6,413 nt of DNA from Clostridia bacterium. GTDB lineage: Bacteria > Bacillota_E > RBS10-35 > JAJYVN01. Of this stretch, positions 1 to 5,198 are shown in pieces. The DNA lies in assembly GCA_027335515.1 (NCBI GenBank), contig DAHWHT010000334.1:1-6413 (forward strand), read 5' to 3'. Under the pieces are notes generated by a model. That model did no database searches and had not been told where the DNA came from. It worked only from the letters and a program-made list of their open reading frames with translations. Each line of letters opens with the position of its first letter. Within the stretch, counting starts at the first letter, position 1. A program made the translations under genes and the position numbers.

Positions 1-926
1 TGACGGCGGGGATCGTCAAGCTGGCCGATTACCCAACCAAGACCTTCGACCCGAACGGCGACATCACCCGGGCGGCAATGGCGACGTGGATCGGCCGGGT
101 CCTGAAGAAGGACGCCGTTCCTTTATCCGCCTTGGGAACACTGAAGAGCATCATTGCGCTACCCGCCGGAGCCCCACAGGCGGTAAAGAACACGCCCATC
201 TACAGCAAGATCGGGTTTGCGGGCGTTTCGTTACCGACAAAGGCTTCCACTCAGACCTTCCCTGACGTGACCACAGCAACGCCACACTATGCCGACATCA
301 TGGAAGCAGCCGCATATGGCGTCATTGACGGGTTTCCGAACGGCACTTTCGGGCCCGCCCAACCCGCCACGCGAGCCCAGGCGGCAAAGATGGTCGACGT
401 GATGGTGAATGAACTGACTACCGGGGCCCCGAGTGTGCAAACGTTGGAGAGCGTGCTGCAGGGTGCACTCACCGTGGAAACGGACGCCGGGAAGAGCACA
501 CCGAAGGATGCCACAACGCAGGCGGTTATCGACGCGGTAAACAGCGCTGGTGCGGCAAAGTACCTTACCAAAGTGGAGGCCGTAAGCACCGGCGGTGTAG
601 CGAACGACGTTTACGCCGAGCGCGTGCACCAGCCAATCTATCGGTACGACAGCTACACCACCCCGGACTGCCAGATCATCTTCTCTGGCGCCACGGTGGC
701 CGAGGCAAACTGCGTCGTGGGCACCGTGATTTGGACGTGGGGCGGGCAGCCGACCGCTGGCATCTACAAACAGGGCCCGTCCGGTCCCATTACCCCAACC
801 CCCGACTACCAGGGGAGCTTGTTTTACTTCGCCCACACTCCTGGAGGCTGGCGGCTCGCCGGAAATACCCCTTACGGCACAACCCCTCCGTGGTTTACTG
901 TGCCGACGCCGGGTAGTAGCCAGTAG
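1..926 (+). CDS. SLH-domain surface protein, 3' part
   Basis: The reading frame is already open at the left edge (first full codon at base 3), so the gene starts upstream and 307 residues are visible. Residues 2-34 are the end of one S-layer-homology domain, with AGIVKLADYP, then FDPNGDITRAAMA. Residues 86-135 are a complete SLH domain, with FPDV, YGVIDGFPNGTFGP and ATRAQAAKM. SLH domains bind secondary cell-wall polymers and hold proteins on the surface of Gram-positive cells. The two repeats are separated by a linker of about 50 residues. The last 170 residues match no family I know. They hold two cysteines (223 and 237) that could form a disulfide, aromatic segments such as VIWTWGG, and a Pro/Gly-rich end. 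The ATG at 78 lies inside the first SLH domain, so it is not the start. Base composition is lower in G+C than in the genes to the right. A strong terminator follows 23 bases after the stop. Confidence 0.85.
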   Translation, partial: TAGIVKLADYPTKTFDPNGDITRAAMATWIGRVLKKDAVPLSALGTLKSIIALPAGAPQAVKNTPIYSKIGFAGVSLPTKASTQTFPDVTTATPHYADIMEAAAYGVIDGFPNGTFGPAQPATRAQAAKMVDVMVNELTTGAPSVQTLESVLQGALTVETDAGKSTPKDATTQAVIDAVNSAGAAKYLTKVEAVSTGGVANDVYAERVHQPIYRYDSYTTPDCQIIFSGATVAEANCVVGTVIWTWGGQPTAGIYKQGPSGPITPTPDYQGSLFYFAHTPGGWRLAGNTPYGTTPPWFTVPTPGSSQ

Positions 927-949
927 GCATATTGCATCCGCCAAGTGAC

Positions 950-990
950 AAGGGCAGTAGCGGCTACTTCGCTGCTGCCCTTCTTTGTCG
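950..990 (+). terminator. Rho-independent terminator after the SLH gene
   Basis: AAGGGCAGTAGCG (950-962) pairs with CGCTGCTGCCCTT (970-982) over 13 base pairs, with one G-U wobble and a 7-base loop. CTTTGTCG follows directly. The T-run is short but the stem is long. It ends only about 28 bases before the next gene's ATG, so the next gene either depends on readthrough or has a promoter inside the end of the SLH gene. I could not find such a promoter. Confidence 0.8.
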
Positions 991-1004
991 TGTCGTAAAG
1001 CCTT

Positions 1005-1013
1005 GGGAGGTGG
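1005..1013 (+). promoter_or_regulatory. Ribosome binding site that fixes the start at 1018
   Basis: GGGAGGTGG lies four bases before the ATG at 1018. An in-frame TTG at 985 would lengthen the protein by 11 residues, but it lies in the tail of the terminator, has no SD of its own, and would put polar residues before the signal peptide. The ATG at 1018 is therefore chosen. Confidence 0.8.
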
Positions 1014-1017
1014 TTTC

Positions 1018-2760
1018 ATGCGGGGGCGCATTATCGCCGCCAGCCTTGCCGTGCTGCTCGCGGTCGGGCTCACCAACTCGGCCCTGGCCGCAGCATGGTC
1101 CGGTTCGGGCTTCTCCGGAGGGTTTTCTGGAAGCTTCTCAGGTGGCTTCTCTGGTGCTGGCTTTTCTGGCGGCGGGTTTTCTGGTGGCTTCTCTGGAAGC
1201 GGCGGTACTTCCACTAGCTCAGTGGGTTACGGTGGACTCGGCGGCGTTGGTGGGCAGTCGCCGTATGGTAGTGCCGACGGCTACTATGCAGGCCAAGACT
1301 CGCTGACCATGACCGTCGGCGGGCAAACCGTGACCATTCAAGCGAACGAGTGGGCCTCCTCGCAAGGATCCACGGGATATGGGCTTGGAGGGACCGTTTC
1401 GTCTATCCCAACATACGAACTCACCCCATCCCAGATCAGCGCCCTGCAGGGCGCTGGATTCCAGATCTCAGGTAACCAGGTCGTGATTTCCCCGACGGCA
1501 TACCAAGGCTCGTTGCCCGGCGGTTCCTCCATCAACTACAACGGCGGCACCACCGACCTCTATGGAGGCAACGGCGCGCTCACGCTCAACGTCCCTGGCA
1601 CCGGGGGAACCTCCGGCGGCGGCGGCACCTCCGGCGGGTACTCCGGCTCCGGCGTGGCCTGGTCGGTCTCCCTGTCCGCATCGGCAACCCAGGCGCCGGT
1701 CGGGCAAACCGTGACCTTGACGGCCACGGCGAACCAGGACGTAGGCCCCACCCCGTACTGGATCCTCGTCGAGTCCAACTCTGGCTCCATCCTGGCCTCC
1801 TGTGGCAGCGGCGACACCTGCACCGCCACCGAAACCGAGGCGACGGCCTCCACCGGCACCTTCCGCGCCTACGTTGCCGACGCAAACGGTAGCGACATCC
1901 AGGCCCAGTCCAGCCCGGTCTCCGTGGCCTGGACCTCCCCCGCCCCGACCGTCTCCGCGCCGCAGTTCAATCCCGCCCCGACCTACCCATCCGAGCGCAC
2001 ATGCGCGACCCTGACGGCGACCAACGCCACCTCGGTCTCCCTGTCGCTCCCTGGCGGCGGGGACCTGGCGCTGTCGGAGAGCGGGAACACGTGGGGCGGC
2101 TGCTTCTCTGCGCCAGGGCCTGGCGGATACGCGCTCACCGCGACGGCGAGCGGCGCGGGCGGCAGCACCAGCGCGAGCGGGACCCTGACCGTGCGGGCGA
2201 CGGTGCCCACGGCCGCCTTCTCGGTCTCGCCAAACCCGATCATCGCTGGCTGGCAGGCGGTCACCTACACCGATCAGTCCTCTGGCGGCGGCTATGGGGC
2301 GAGCATCGCCAGCGAGCACTGGAGCGTCACCGGCCCCGGCGGCTCTTGGAGCGGGCCCTCGCCATCGGCCCTACCGAGCACGTTCAGCACGCCGGGGCAG
2401 TACACGGTGGCGCTGAGCGTGACCAACAGCTACGGGGCATCCTCCAGCACCTCGCACACCCTGACCGTTCTGCCGGCGCCGACGCTGGCCATCACCGTCA
2501 CGCCGAACCTGGCCCAGCCGGGCCAGACCGTGACAGTATCGGCGTCCTGGTCTGGCTGGACATCGGCGAGCATCAACGTGTCGGCGTTCGGCGGCGGGAC
2601 CTGGCCGCAGGCGGGCAGCGGGACCTGGAGTCGGCCGTTCACGCTGACCCAGCAGGGAACGTACAGCGCCTGCATCACCGGCAGCCTGGCCGGCCAGACG
2701 CGCCAAGCGTGCGCCTCGACCACGGTCTTGGCACCCACCGAGCCAATCCTGACCCAGTGA
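1018..2760 (+). CDS. Secreted protein with GFSG repeat and Ig/PKD-like domains
   Basis: 580 residues. Residues 1-26 form a signal peptide: MRGR, a hydrophobic core, then ALA, with cleavage probably after A24 or A26. Residues 29-63 are a Gly/Phe/Ser repeat of GFSG and GGFSG units. Residues 64-212 are Gly/Ser/Tyr-rich with some beta-strand-like stretches (LTMTVGGQTVTIQ) and a second Gly linker at 193-212. Four beta-sandwich-like domains follow: about 213-305 (cysteines 262 and 267), 309-393 (cysteines 329 and 362), 396-484 and 488-571 (cysteines 552 and 565). The third resembles PKD domains: AAFSVSPNPI, then GQYTVALSVTNSYGAS. There is no catalytic motif, LPXTG, SLH or C-terminal membrane segment, so it is probably exported and held by other proteins or released. 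Such modular proteins often act in adhesion or as structural surface material; that role is inference. G+C rises clearly after about 1600, so the N-terminal and C-terminal halves may have different origins. Confidence 0.85.
   Translation: MRGRIIAASLAVLLAVGLTNSALAAAWSGSGFSGGFSGSFSGGFSGAGFSGGGFSGGFSGSGGTSTSSVGYGGLGGVGGQSPYGSADGYYAGQDSLTMTVGGQTVTIQANEWASSQGSTGYGLGGTVSSIPTYELTPSQISALQGAGFQISGNQVVISPTAYQGSLPGGSSINYNGGTTDLYGGNGALTLNVPGTGGTSGGGGTSGGYSGSGVAWSVSLSASATQAPVGQTVTLTATANQDVGPTPYWILVESNSGSILASCGSGDTCTATETEATASTGTFRAYVADANGSDIQAQSSPVSVAWTSPAPTVSAPQFNPAPTYPSERTCATLTATNATSVSLSLPGGGDLALSESGNTWGGCFSAPGPGGYALTATASGAGGSTSASGTLTVRATVPTAAFSVSPNPIIAGWQAVTYTDQSSGGGYGASIASEHWSVTGPGGSWSGPSPSALPSTFSTPGQYTVALSVTNSYGASSSTSHTLTVLPAPTLAITVTPNLAQPGQTVTVSASWSGWTSASINVSAFGGGTWPQAGSGTWSRPFTLTQQGTYSACITGSLAGQTRQACASTTVLAPTEPILTQ
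1102..1206 (+). repeat. Coding GFSG tandem repeat
   Basis: This stretch encodes residues 29-63 of the secreted protein: irregular repeats of GFSG, GGFSG, GSFSG and GAGFSG. The codons vary freely (TTC and TTT; TCC, TCT and TCA; all four Gly codons). The DNA is therefore less regular than the protein, which suggests an old repeat kept for its protein sequence rather than recent slippage. Phe spaced by Gly/Ser is typical of flexible, sticky or self-associating segments. Confidence 0.8.
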
Positions 2761-2774
2761 TCCAGCGAGGATCG

Positions 2775-2805
2775 GGGGCGGTTCCCGCGCGGGGCCGCCC
2801 CGCGC
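2775..2805 (+). terminator. GC-rich hairpin region after the secreted-protein gene
   Basis: GCGCGGGG (2787-2794) pairs with CCCCGCGC (2798-2805) around a 3-base loop. A competing pairing is GGGGCGG (2775-2781) with CCGCCCC (2795-2801). No T-run follows, so it could be a non-canonical terminator, a 3'-end stability element, or simply GC-rich spacer. It lies 14 bases after the stop codon. Confidence 0.45.
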
Positions 2806-2855
2806 CCGCGAAGCGCCGTCTGGCAGTACGCTTGTTCCATCGGCCCCAACAAGTC

Positions 2856-2863
2856 AAGGGAGG
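2856..2863 (+). promoter_or_regulatory. Ribosome binding site for the gene at 2875
   Basis: AAGGGAGG lies 11 bases before the ATG at 2875. Another ATG at 2865, in a different frame, is only one base from this SD, so it is too close to be used efficiently. The 2875 frame begins with a good signal peptide, which supports that start. Confidence 0.75.
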
Positions 2864-2874
2864 CATGAGCCGAT

Positions 2875-3879
2875 ATGAAGAGTCTTCGTGTTCGCGGTTT
2901 CCGCGCGTTCCGGCCCGCCCTGGCGGCCGTTGCCGCTGTTGGCCTCGGGATCCTCGGCCCGGCGGCTGTTGCACCAGTCGCCTCGGCGGCGGGGGCTCAG
3001 GCGGTGAGTGCGAGTTTGTCCAGGGCGGTGGTTGTGCCGTCGTGCACTGGAGGCGTCTGCAGCGTCGGGGTGGCCGAGGGGGCGACGGGATTCCCCGTCT
3101 CCGTCAGCACAACCGGCGTCACTGGCGCCGAGGGGGCGGTGCCAGCGGGGGATTGGGTGTCCGTCTCCGCAGGTGGGGCAGCCGTGGGTGGGGTGTGGGC
3201 TTCCGAACACGGGGGCTTCTCCGGCATCGGTGGGGTGTCCACAGGGCAAGTGGCGACGATTTCGTGGGCCGCGCCGGAAGGGGTGTCCGGCCAGGGGACC
3301 AGTGGGGAAACCGTGACCAACGGGAGCGCAGTGGTCGCTGCTGGGCTGGGGACGGGTACGCTTACGCTGTCGGCGAGCACGGTGCCGTGGAGTGTGTCGG
3401 TCGCTAAAAACGACAACGGGGACATCACGGAGATCGACGGGTCGTATGATGCCGCCACGACCACGACGTACATGTTTGAGGTGCGCTCCGCGTCAGGCGG
3501 TCTGCCCCAGGCGGTGATTTACTCCGTGGACGGGGGTCTCGTCTGGTCCAACGCGACAGTCAACGACGGGGCGGCTGCTGTTGGCGGCCTTGTGTTTGAT
3601 TTTGCTGGATCCGCCGTAGCGGCGGGGGATCGGGTAGAGGTGACGGTTACCCCCCAGGAGACGACCTACAACATGGGGAGCCTATCGGCCACCGTAGATG
3701 GCTCCATAACGTCGGGCCAGATCGTGACGCTCACCAACGGCCAGGCGGCCCTCTCGTTCCACGCGAACTCTATCGTGCCCAACCTCTCCCAAACCATCGC
3801 GATATACGGCACCAGTACCTCTGTGACCACCTACGAGACTCCCTGGTTGCCCACGTCGGCCACCCTTAAAGTCGCGTGA
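2875..3879 (+). CDS. Secreted beta-rich protein of unknown function
   Basis: 334 residues. Residues 1-38 are a signal peptide with a basic start (MKSLRVRGFR), an Ala/Leu/Val core and a VASA site, cleaved probably after A38. The mature part is rich in Gly, Ala, Val, Ser and Thr and alternates in the manner of beta strands. A close cysteine pair (57 and 62, CTGGVC) follows the signal peptide. Residues 92-170 carry AGDWVSVSAGG, WASEHGGFSG and a Gly-rich stretch. Residues 195-260 (YMFEVRSASGG, YSVDGGLVW, AGDRVEVTVTP) resemble generic surface beta-sandwich modules. I recognise no family. No sorting signal, SLH or C-terminal membrane helix is present, so it is probably released or held by partners. 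It follows the GFSG protein by 114 bases on the same strand and may act with it at the cell surface. The protein ends at 3879 and a 13-bp hairpin follows. Confidence 0.8.
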   Translation: MKSLRVRGFRAFRPALAAVAAVGLGILGPAAVAPVASAAGAQAVSASLSRAVVVPSCTGGVCSVGVAEGATGFPVSVSTTGVTGAEGAVPAGDWVSVSAGGAAVGGVWASEHGGFSGIGGVSTGQVATISWAAPEGVSGQGTSGETVTNGSAVVAAGLGTGTLTLSASTVPWSVSVAKNDNGDITEIDGSYDAATTTTYMFEVRSASGGLPQAVIYSVDGGLVWSNATVNDGAAAVGGLVFDFAGSAVAAGDRVEVTVTPQETTYNMGSLSATVDGSITSGQIVTLTNGQAALSFHANSIVPNLSQTIAIYGTSTSVTTYETPWLPTSATLKVA

Positions 3880-3885
3880 CACCAC

Positions 3886-3916
3886 CCTGGGGGGCCGCCT
3901 TGCGCGGCTCCCCAGG
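3886..3916 (+). terminator. Hairpin terminator after the secreted beta-rich gene
   Basis: CCTGGGGGGCCGC (3886-3898) pairs with GCGGCTCCCCAGG (3904-3916) over 13 base pairs with one G-U pair and a 5-base loop. It starts six bases after the stop. No T-run follows (TACCCACAC), so it may act as an I-shaped terminator or as a 3'-end stability hairpin. Confidence 0.65.
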
Positions 3917-3932
3917 TACCCACACACCCACA

Positions 3933-3951
3933 GCATCCAGCCGCATCCAGC
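3933..3951 (+). repeat. Short direct repeat GCATCCAGC
   Basis: GCATCCAGC occurs at 3933-3941 and again at 3943-3951, a 10-base period close to one helical turn. It lies in the 117-base gap before the first small membrane protein, between the terminator hairpin and the SD. It could be a protein-binding site, but with only two copies chance is possible. Confidence 0.4.
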
Positions 3952-3996
3952 ACGAGATACCCTGTCCATAGGCCCATACGCAAGGAGGTCCACCTG

Positions 3997-4290
3997 ATGC
4001 TCTCTACACTCTTCCCGCTCCTGGTCTTCGCCGTCGCCGCTGCCGCCTACGCCATCTACCGCATCCGCCGCGCCCAGTCCCGAGGCGACCGCGCCCTCGC
4101 CAGCCTGGCGGCCGCCGTGACCGTCGCCGCCATCGCTTTGTCCGCCCAGGCGGTGGCCGCGCACTCCGTCCCGACCTACCACGTCCCGCCCCCAAGCTGC
4201 GCGCACTGGGTGGCCAGCGCATCGGTCGGCCCTGGTCACCTGACCGCCACCGGCCACGCCGTGTGCCTGCCGCCCGCTCAGTCCAAGTAA
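3997..4290 (+). CDS. Small two-helix membrane protein with His/Cys tail
   Basis: 97 residues. The start is set by AAGGAGGT (3982-3989), a full anti-SD match seven bases before the ATG. Two hydrophobic segments are visible: residues 5-21 and 33-54. Between them lies a basic loop (YRIRRAQSRGDR) that by the positive-inside rule should be cytoplasmic, placing both ends outside. The 43-residue C-terminal tail has five histidines (56, 62, 70, 81, 87), two cysteines (68 and 90) and a proline cluster (PPP 64-66). It could therefore hold a disulfide or bind metal. I do not recognise the family. It is the first of three small membrane-protein genes in a row. Confidence 0.75.
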   Translation: MLSTLFPLLVFAVAAAAYAIYRIRRAQSRGDRALASLAAAVTVAAIALSAQAVAAHSVPTYHVPPPSCAHWVASASVGPGHLTATGHAVCLPPAQSK

Positions 4291-4308
4291 CCCCCGATCT
4301 TCCCGTTC

Positions 4309-4340
4309 GAGAGCCCCGGCGCCAACCGGTCGGGGCTCTC
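4309..4340 (+). terminator. Hairpin after the first small membrane gene
   Basis: GAGAGCCCCG (4309-4318) and CGGGGCTCTC (4331-4340) form a perfect 10-bp inverted repeat with a 12-base loop. It begins 18 bases after the stop. No T-run follows, so it may be a weak terminator or an mRNA-protecting hairpin. Confidence 0.55.
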
Positions 4341-4383
4341 CGATCCCTGGCCCCGGCCTTCACGACCGGGGGAGATTTCACCG

Positions 4384-4412
4384 GCCCTGGGAGCCCGCGA
4401 GAGCGCCCTGGG
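4384..4412 (+). repeat. Short direct repeat GCCCTGGG
   Basis: GCCCTGGG is found at 4384-4391 and 4405-4412, 21 bases apart, in the untranslated stretch between the first and second small membrane genes. Two helical turns of spacing could suit a dimeric regulator, but the repeat is short and GC-rich, so chance is quite possible. Confidence 0.25.
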
Positions 4413-4445
4413 GCTGGCCCGATTGTGCCCCTGAGCAACCCGGAA

Positions 4446-4453
4446 GGGGAGGT
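4446..4453 (+). promoter_or_regulatory. Ribosome binding site that decides the GTG start at 4461
   Basis: GGGGAGGT lies seven bases before GTG 4461. The frame is open back to a GTG at 4263, but that start overlaps the previous gene, has no SD and would add a Pro/Arg-rich leader that looks untranslated. A GTG at 4452 lies inside the SD itself. So 4461 is preferred. Confidence 0.7.
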
Positions 4454-4460
4454 GGCGAAG

Positions 4461-4655
4461 GTGCTGCATGGGGTCTGGGAGGCCGTGCGGGCGGTCGCGT
4501 GGGTGCTGACGTGGTGTATCTACGGCGTCTACGTCGCCGCATGCGTCGCCATGGCCCTGGCCCTCCTGGCGCTCGTCGTCTCGATGGGCCTGGCCGCCAT
4601 CCCCGCCCGCGCTGGGCCGAAGCCCGCCGATGAGGACCTGGAGCCTCCGGCCTGA
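4461..4655 (+). CDS. Small hydrophobic membrane protein
   Basis: 64 residues from a GTG start. Residues 11-47 are an unbroken hydrophobic stretch (AVAWVLTWCIYG, then MALALLALVV). At about 37 residues it could be one long helix or two short ones with a tight turn. The C-terminal 16 residues are polar and acidic (PKPADEDLEPP) and probably cytoplasmic. Trp and Tyr near the start would sit at the membrane interface. There is no known motif and I do not recognise the family. It lies 26 bases before the next small membrane gene, probably in the same transcript. Size and make-up would suit a conjugation accessory, holin-like or toxin-like peptide, but nothing in the sequence decides among these. Confidence 0.6.
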   Translation: MLHGVWEAVRAVAWVLTWCIYGVYVAACVAMALALLALVVSMGLAAIPARAGPKPADEDLEPPA

Positions 4656-4681
4656 GCCACGAGAAGGGAGGTGGGATCGTC

Positions 4682-4879
4682 ATGGTGGCGCACGATGAAA
4701 TGGAGTCCGAGCGCGGGAAGCGGCGCTTCGTTCGCGTCTTGCTGGTCGCGACGGTTGCCATGCTGTCCGCGACCGGCGCCGCTCATTGGATCGGTCCGTG
4801 GCCGGCCCGCGTCGTTGTCGTCGCTGCAGGGCTGGCAATCCTGTTGGCGCTACTCCTGGCCGAAATCGGGGGCGCGTAA
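4682..4879 (+). CDS. Small two-helix membrane protein
   Basis: 65 residues. The SD AAGGGAGGTG (4664-4673) is eight bases before the ATG. Residues 1-17 are charged (DEMESERGKRRF). Hydrophobic helices span about 18-36 and 42-62, joined by a short HWIGPWPAR turn. With basic residues before helix 1, both ends are probably cytoplasmic. The protein ends almost at the membrane (AEIGGA). The family is not recognised; it could be an accessory protein of a membrane complex. It follows the 64-residue gene by 26 bases. A hairpin begins 13 bases after the stop, so the small membrane genes probably end a transcript here. Confidence 0.65.
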   Translation: MVAHDEMESERGKRRFVRVLLVATVAMLSATGAAHWIGPWPARVVVVAAGLAILLALLLAEIGGA

Positions 4880-4891
4880 AGACGGAGCCGA

Positions 4892-4910
4892 GGGGCGGGA
4901 CGCCCGCCCC
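4892..4910 (+). terminator. GC hairpin after the third small membrane gene
   Basis: GGGGCGGG (4892-4899), loop ACG, CCCGCCCC (4903-4910): a perfect 8-bp stem 13 bases after the stop. TGACCCCACC follows with no T-run. It is probably a termination or stability hairpin. Confidence 0.55.
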
Positions 4911-4933
4911 TGACCCCACCCGTAGTCGGAGGC

Positions 4934-4977
4934 GCCGGGCTCCGCCACGCTCGAACGCGCGGCGCCCCGAGCCCGGC
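4934..4977 (+). promoter_or_regulatory. Candidate antiterminator pairing
   Basis: GCCGGGCTC (4934-4942) is perfectly complementary to GAGCCCGGC (4969-4977) over 9 bp. A short inner helix, CGCC (4943-4946) with GGCG (4961-4964), can stack inside it. This pairing uses both arms of the hairpin at 4966-4982, so the two structures cannot form together. That is the arrangement of an antiterminator. Function is inference. Confidence 0.35.
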
Positions 4978-4994
4978 TCGGGATTCCTCCTTTT
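4966..4994 (+). terminator. Candidate terminator hairpin ahead of the ArdC-like gene
   Basis: CCCGAGC (4966-4972), loop CCG, GCTCGGG (4976-4982), followed by ATTCCTCCTTTT. The stem is short but GC-only apart from one pair, and it is followed by a pyrimidine tract with four T. It may end transcription from the small membrane genes or act as an attenuator for the gene at 5199. Confidence 0.5.
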
Positions 4995-5181
4995 GGTCGC
5001 TCCTTGCGGCCTCAGTCTACTCCCGCTTCGTCTTTGCGCCGCCAGGGTTCGGCTGCGGCTTATCCTCCCTCACTTCCGCTTGTCCGGTAAATCCTCGCCC
5101 GGCTACGCCGCCCCGGACGGCCCGCCTCGCGCTCGTTTCCCTCGGGCCACAAGGAACGCCCAAAAAAGTGGCGCTGAGGTT
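4995..5181 (+). other. Noncoding, strand-biased structured region
   Basis: No convincing gene lies here on either strand; the minus strand has stop codons in several frames. The + strand is strongly pyrimidine-rich: by hand count 16 purines in 4981-5040, 20 in 5041-5100 and 25 in 5101-5160. Inverted repeats include GTCCGG (5082-5087) with CCGGAC (5113-5118), which encloses CGGC-TAC-GCCG (5100-5110), and GGCCCG (5119-5124) with CGGGCC (5143-5148). An A6 run at 5162-5167 follows. No clear -35/-10 pair is visible. Its position before an ArdC-like gene would suit an origin of transfer, a single-strand promoter or a structured leader RNA. Confidence 0.45.
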
Positions 5182-5183
5182 GA

Positions 5184-5189
5184 GGGAGG
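5184..5189 (+). promoter_or_regulatory. Ribosome binding site for the ArdC-like gene
   Basis: GGGAGG lies nine bases before GTG 5199 and only three before TTG 5193; both are in frame. The spacing and the stronger codon favour 5199. GTG 5205 is a third option. All three give the same protein within four residues. Confidence 0.6.
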
Positions 5190-5198
5190 CGGTTGGCG

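Noticed and set aside
985..1017. TTG start at 985 for the GFSG protein
   Set aside because: It lies in the terminator tail, has no SD, and spoils the signal peptide; ATG 1018 has GGGAGGTGG.
1102..1206. CRISPR-like or minisatellite array
   Set aside because: The unit is very short, irregular and in frame, with no spacers; it is a coding amino-acid repeat.
231..1214. Long minus-strand open frame of 327 codons starting with Pro/Glu/Lys repeats
   Set aside because: Its N-terminal repeat is the reverse complement of the GFSG repeat. It crosses the terminator and lies opposite two well-supported genes.
1468..2319. Minus-strand open frame of 283 codons
   Set aside because: Antisense to the Ig-like region, Gly/Arg/Ala-rich with no domain signal; a GC-driven shadow.
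2001..3407. Long + strand open frame of 468 codons in a second frame
   Set aside because: It overlaps the Ig-like domains and the signal peptide of the next gene, is Arg/Gly/Pro/His-rich as expected of a shadow frame in GC-rich DNA, and has no SD at its start.
3682..4438. Two overlapping minus-strand open frames
   Set aside because: One is Gly/Asp-rich, the other Arg/Gly/Pro-rich. Both lie opposite a gene with a perfect SD and two membrane segments.
4263..4460. Upstream extension of the 64-residue membrane protein to GTG 4263
   Set aside because: It overlaps the previous gene, runs through a perfect hairpin and has no SD; GTG 4461 is well placed.
5080..5108. Possible promoter TTGTCC with TACGCC near 5105
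   Set aside because: The -10 element is poor and the spacing is uncertain; not strong enough to report as a promoter.
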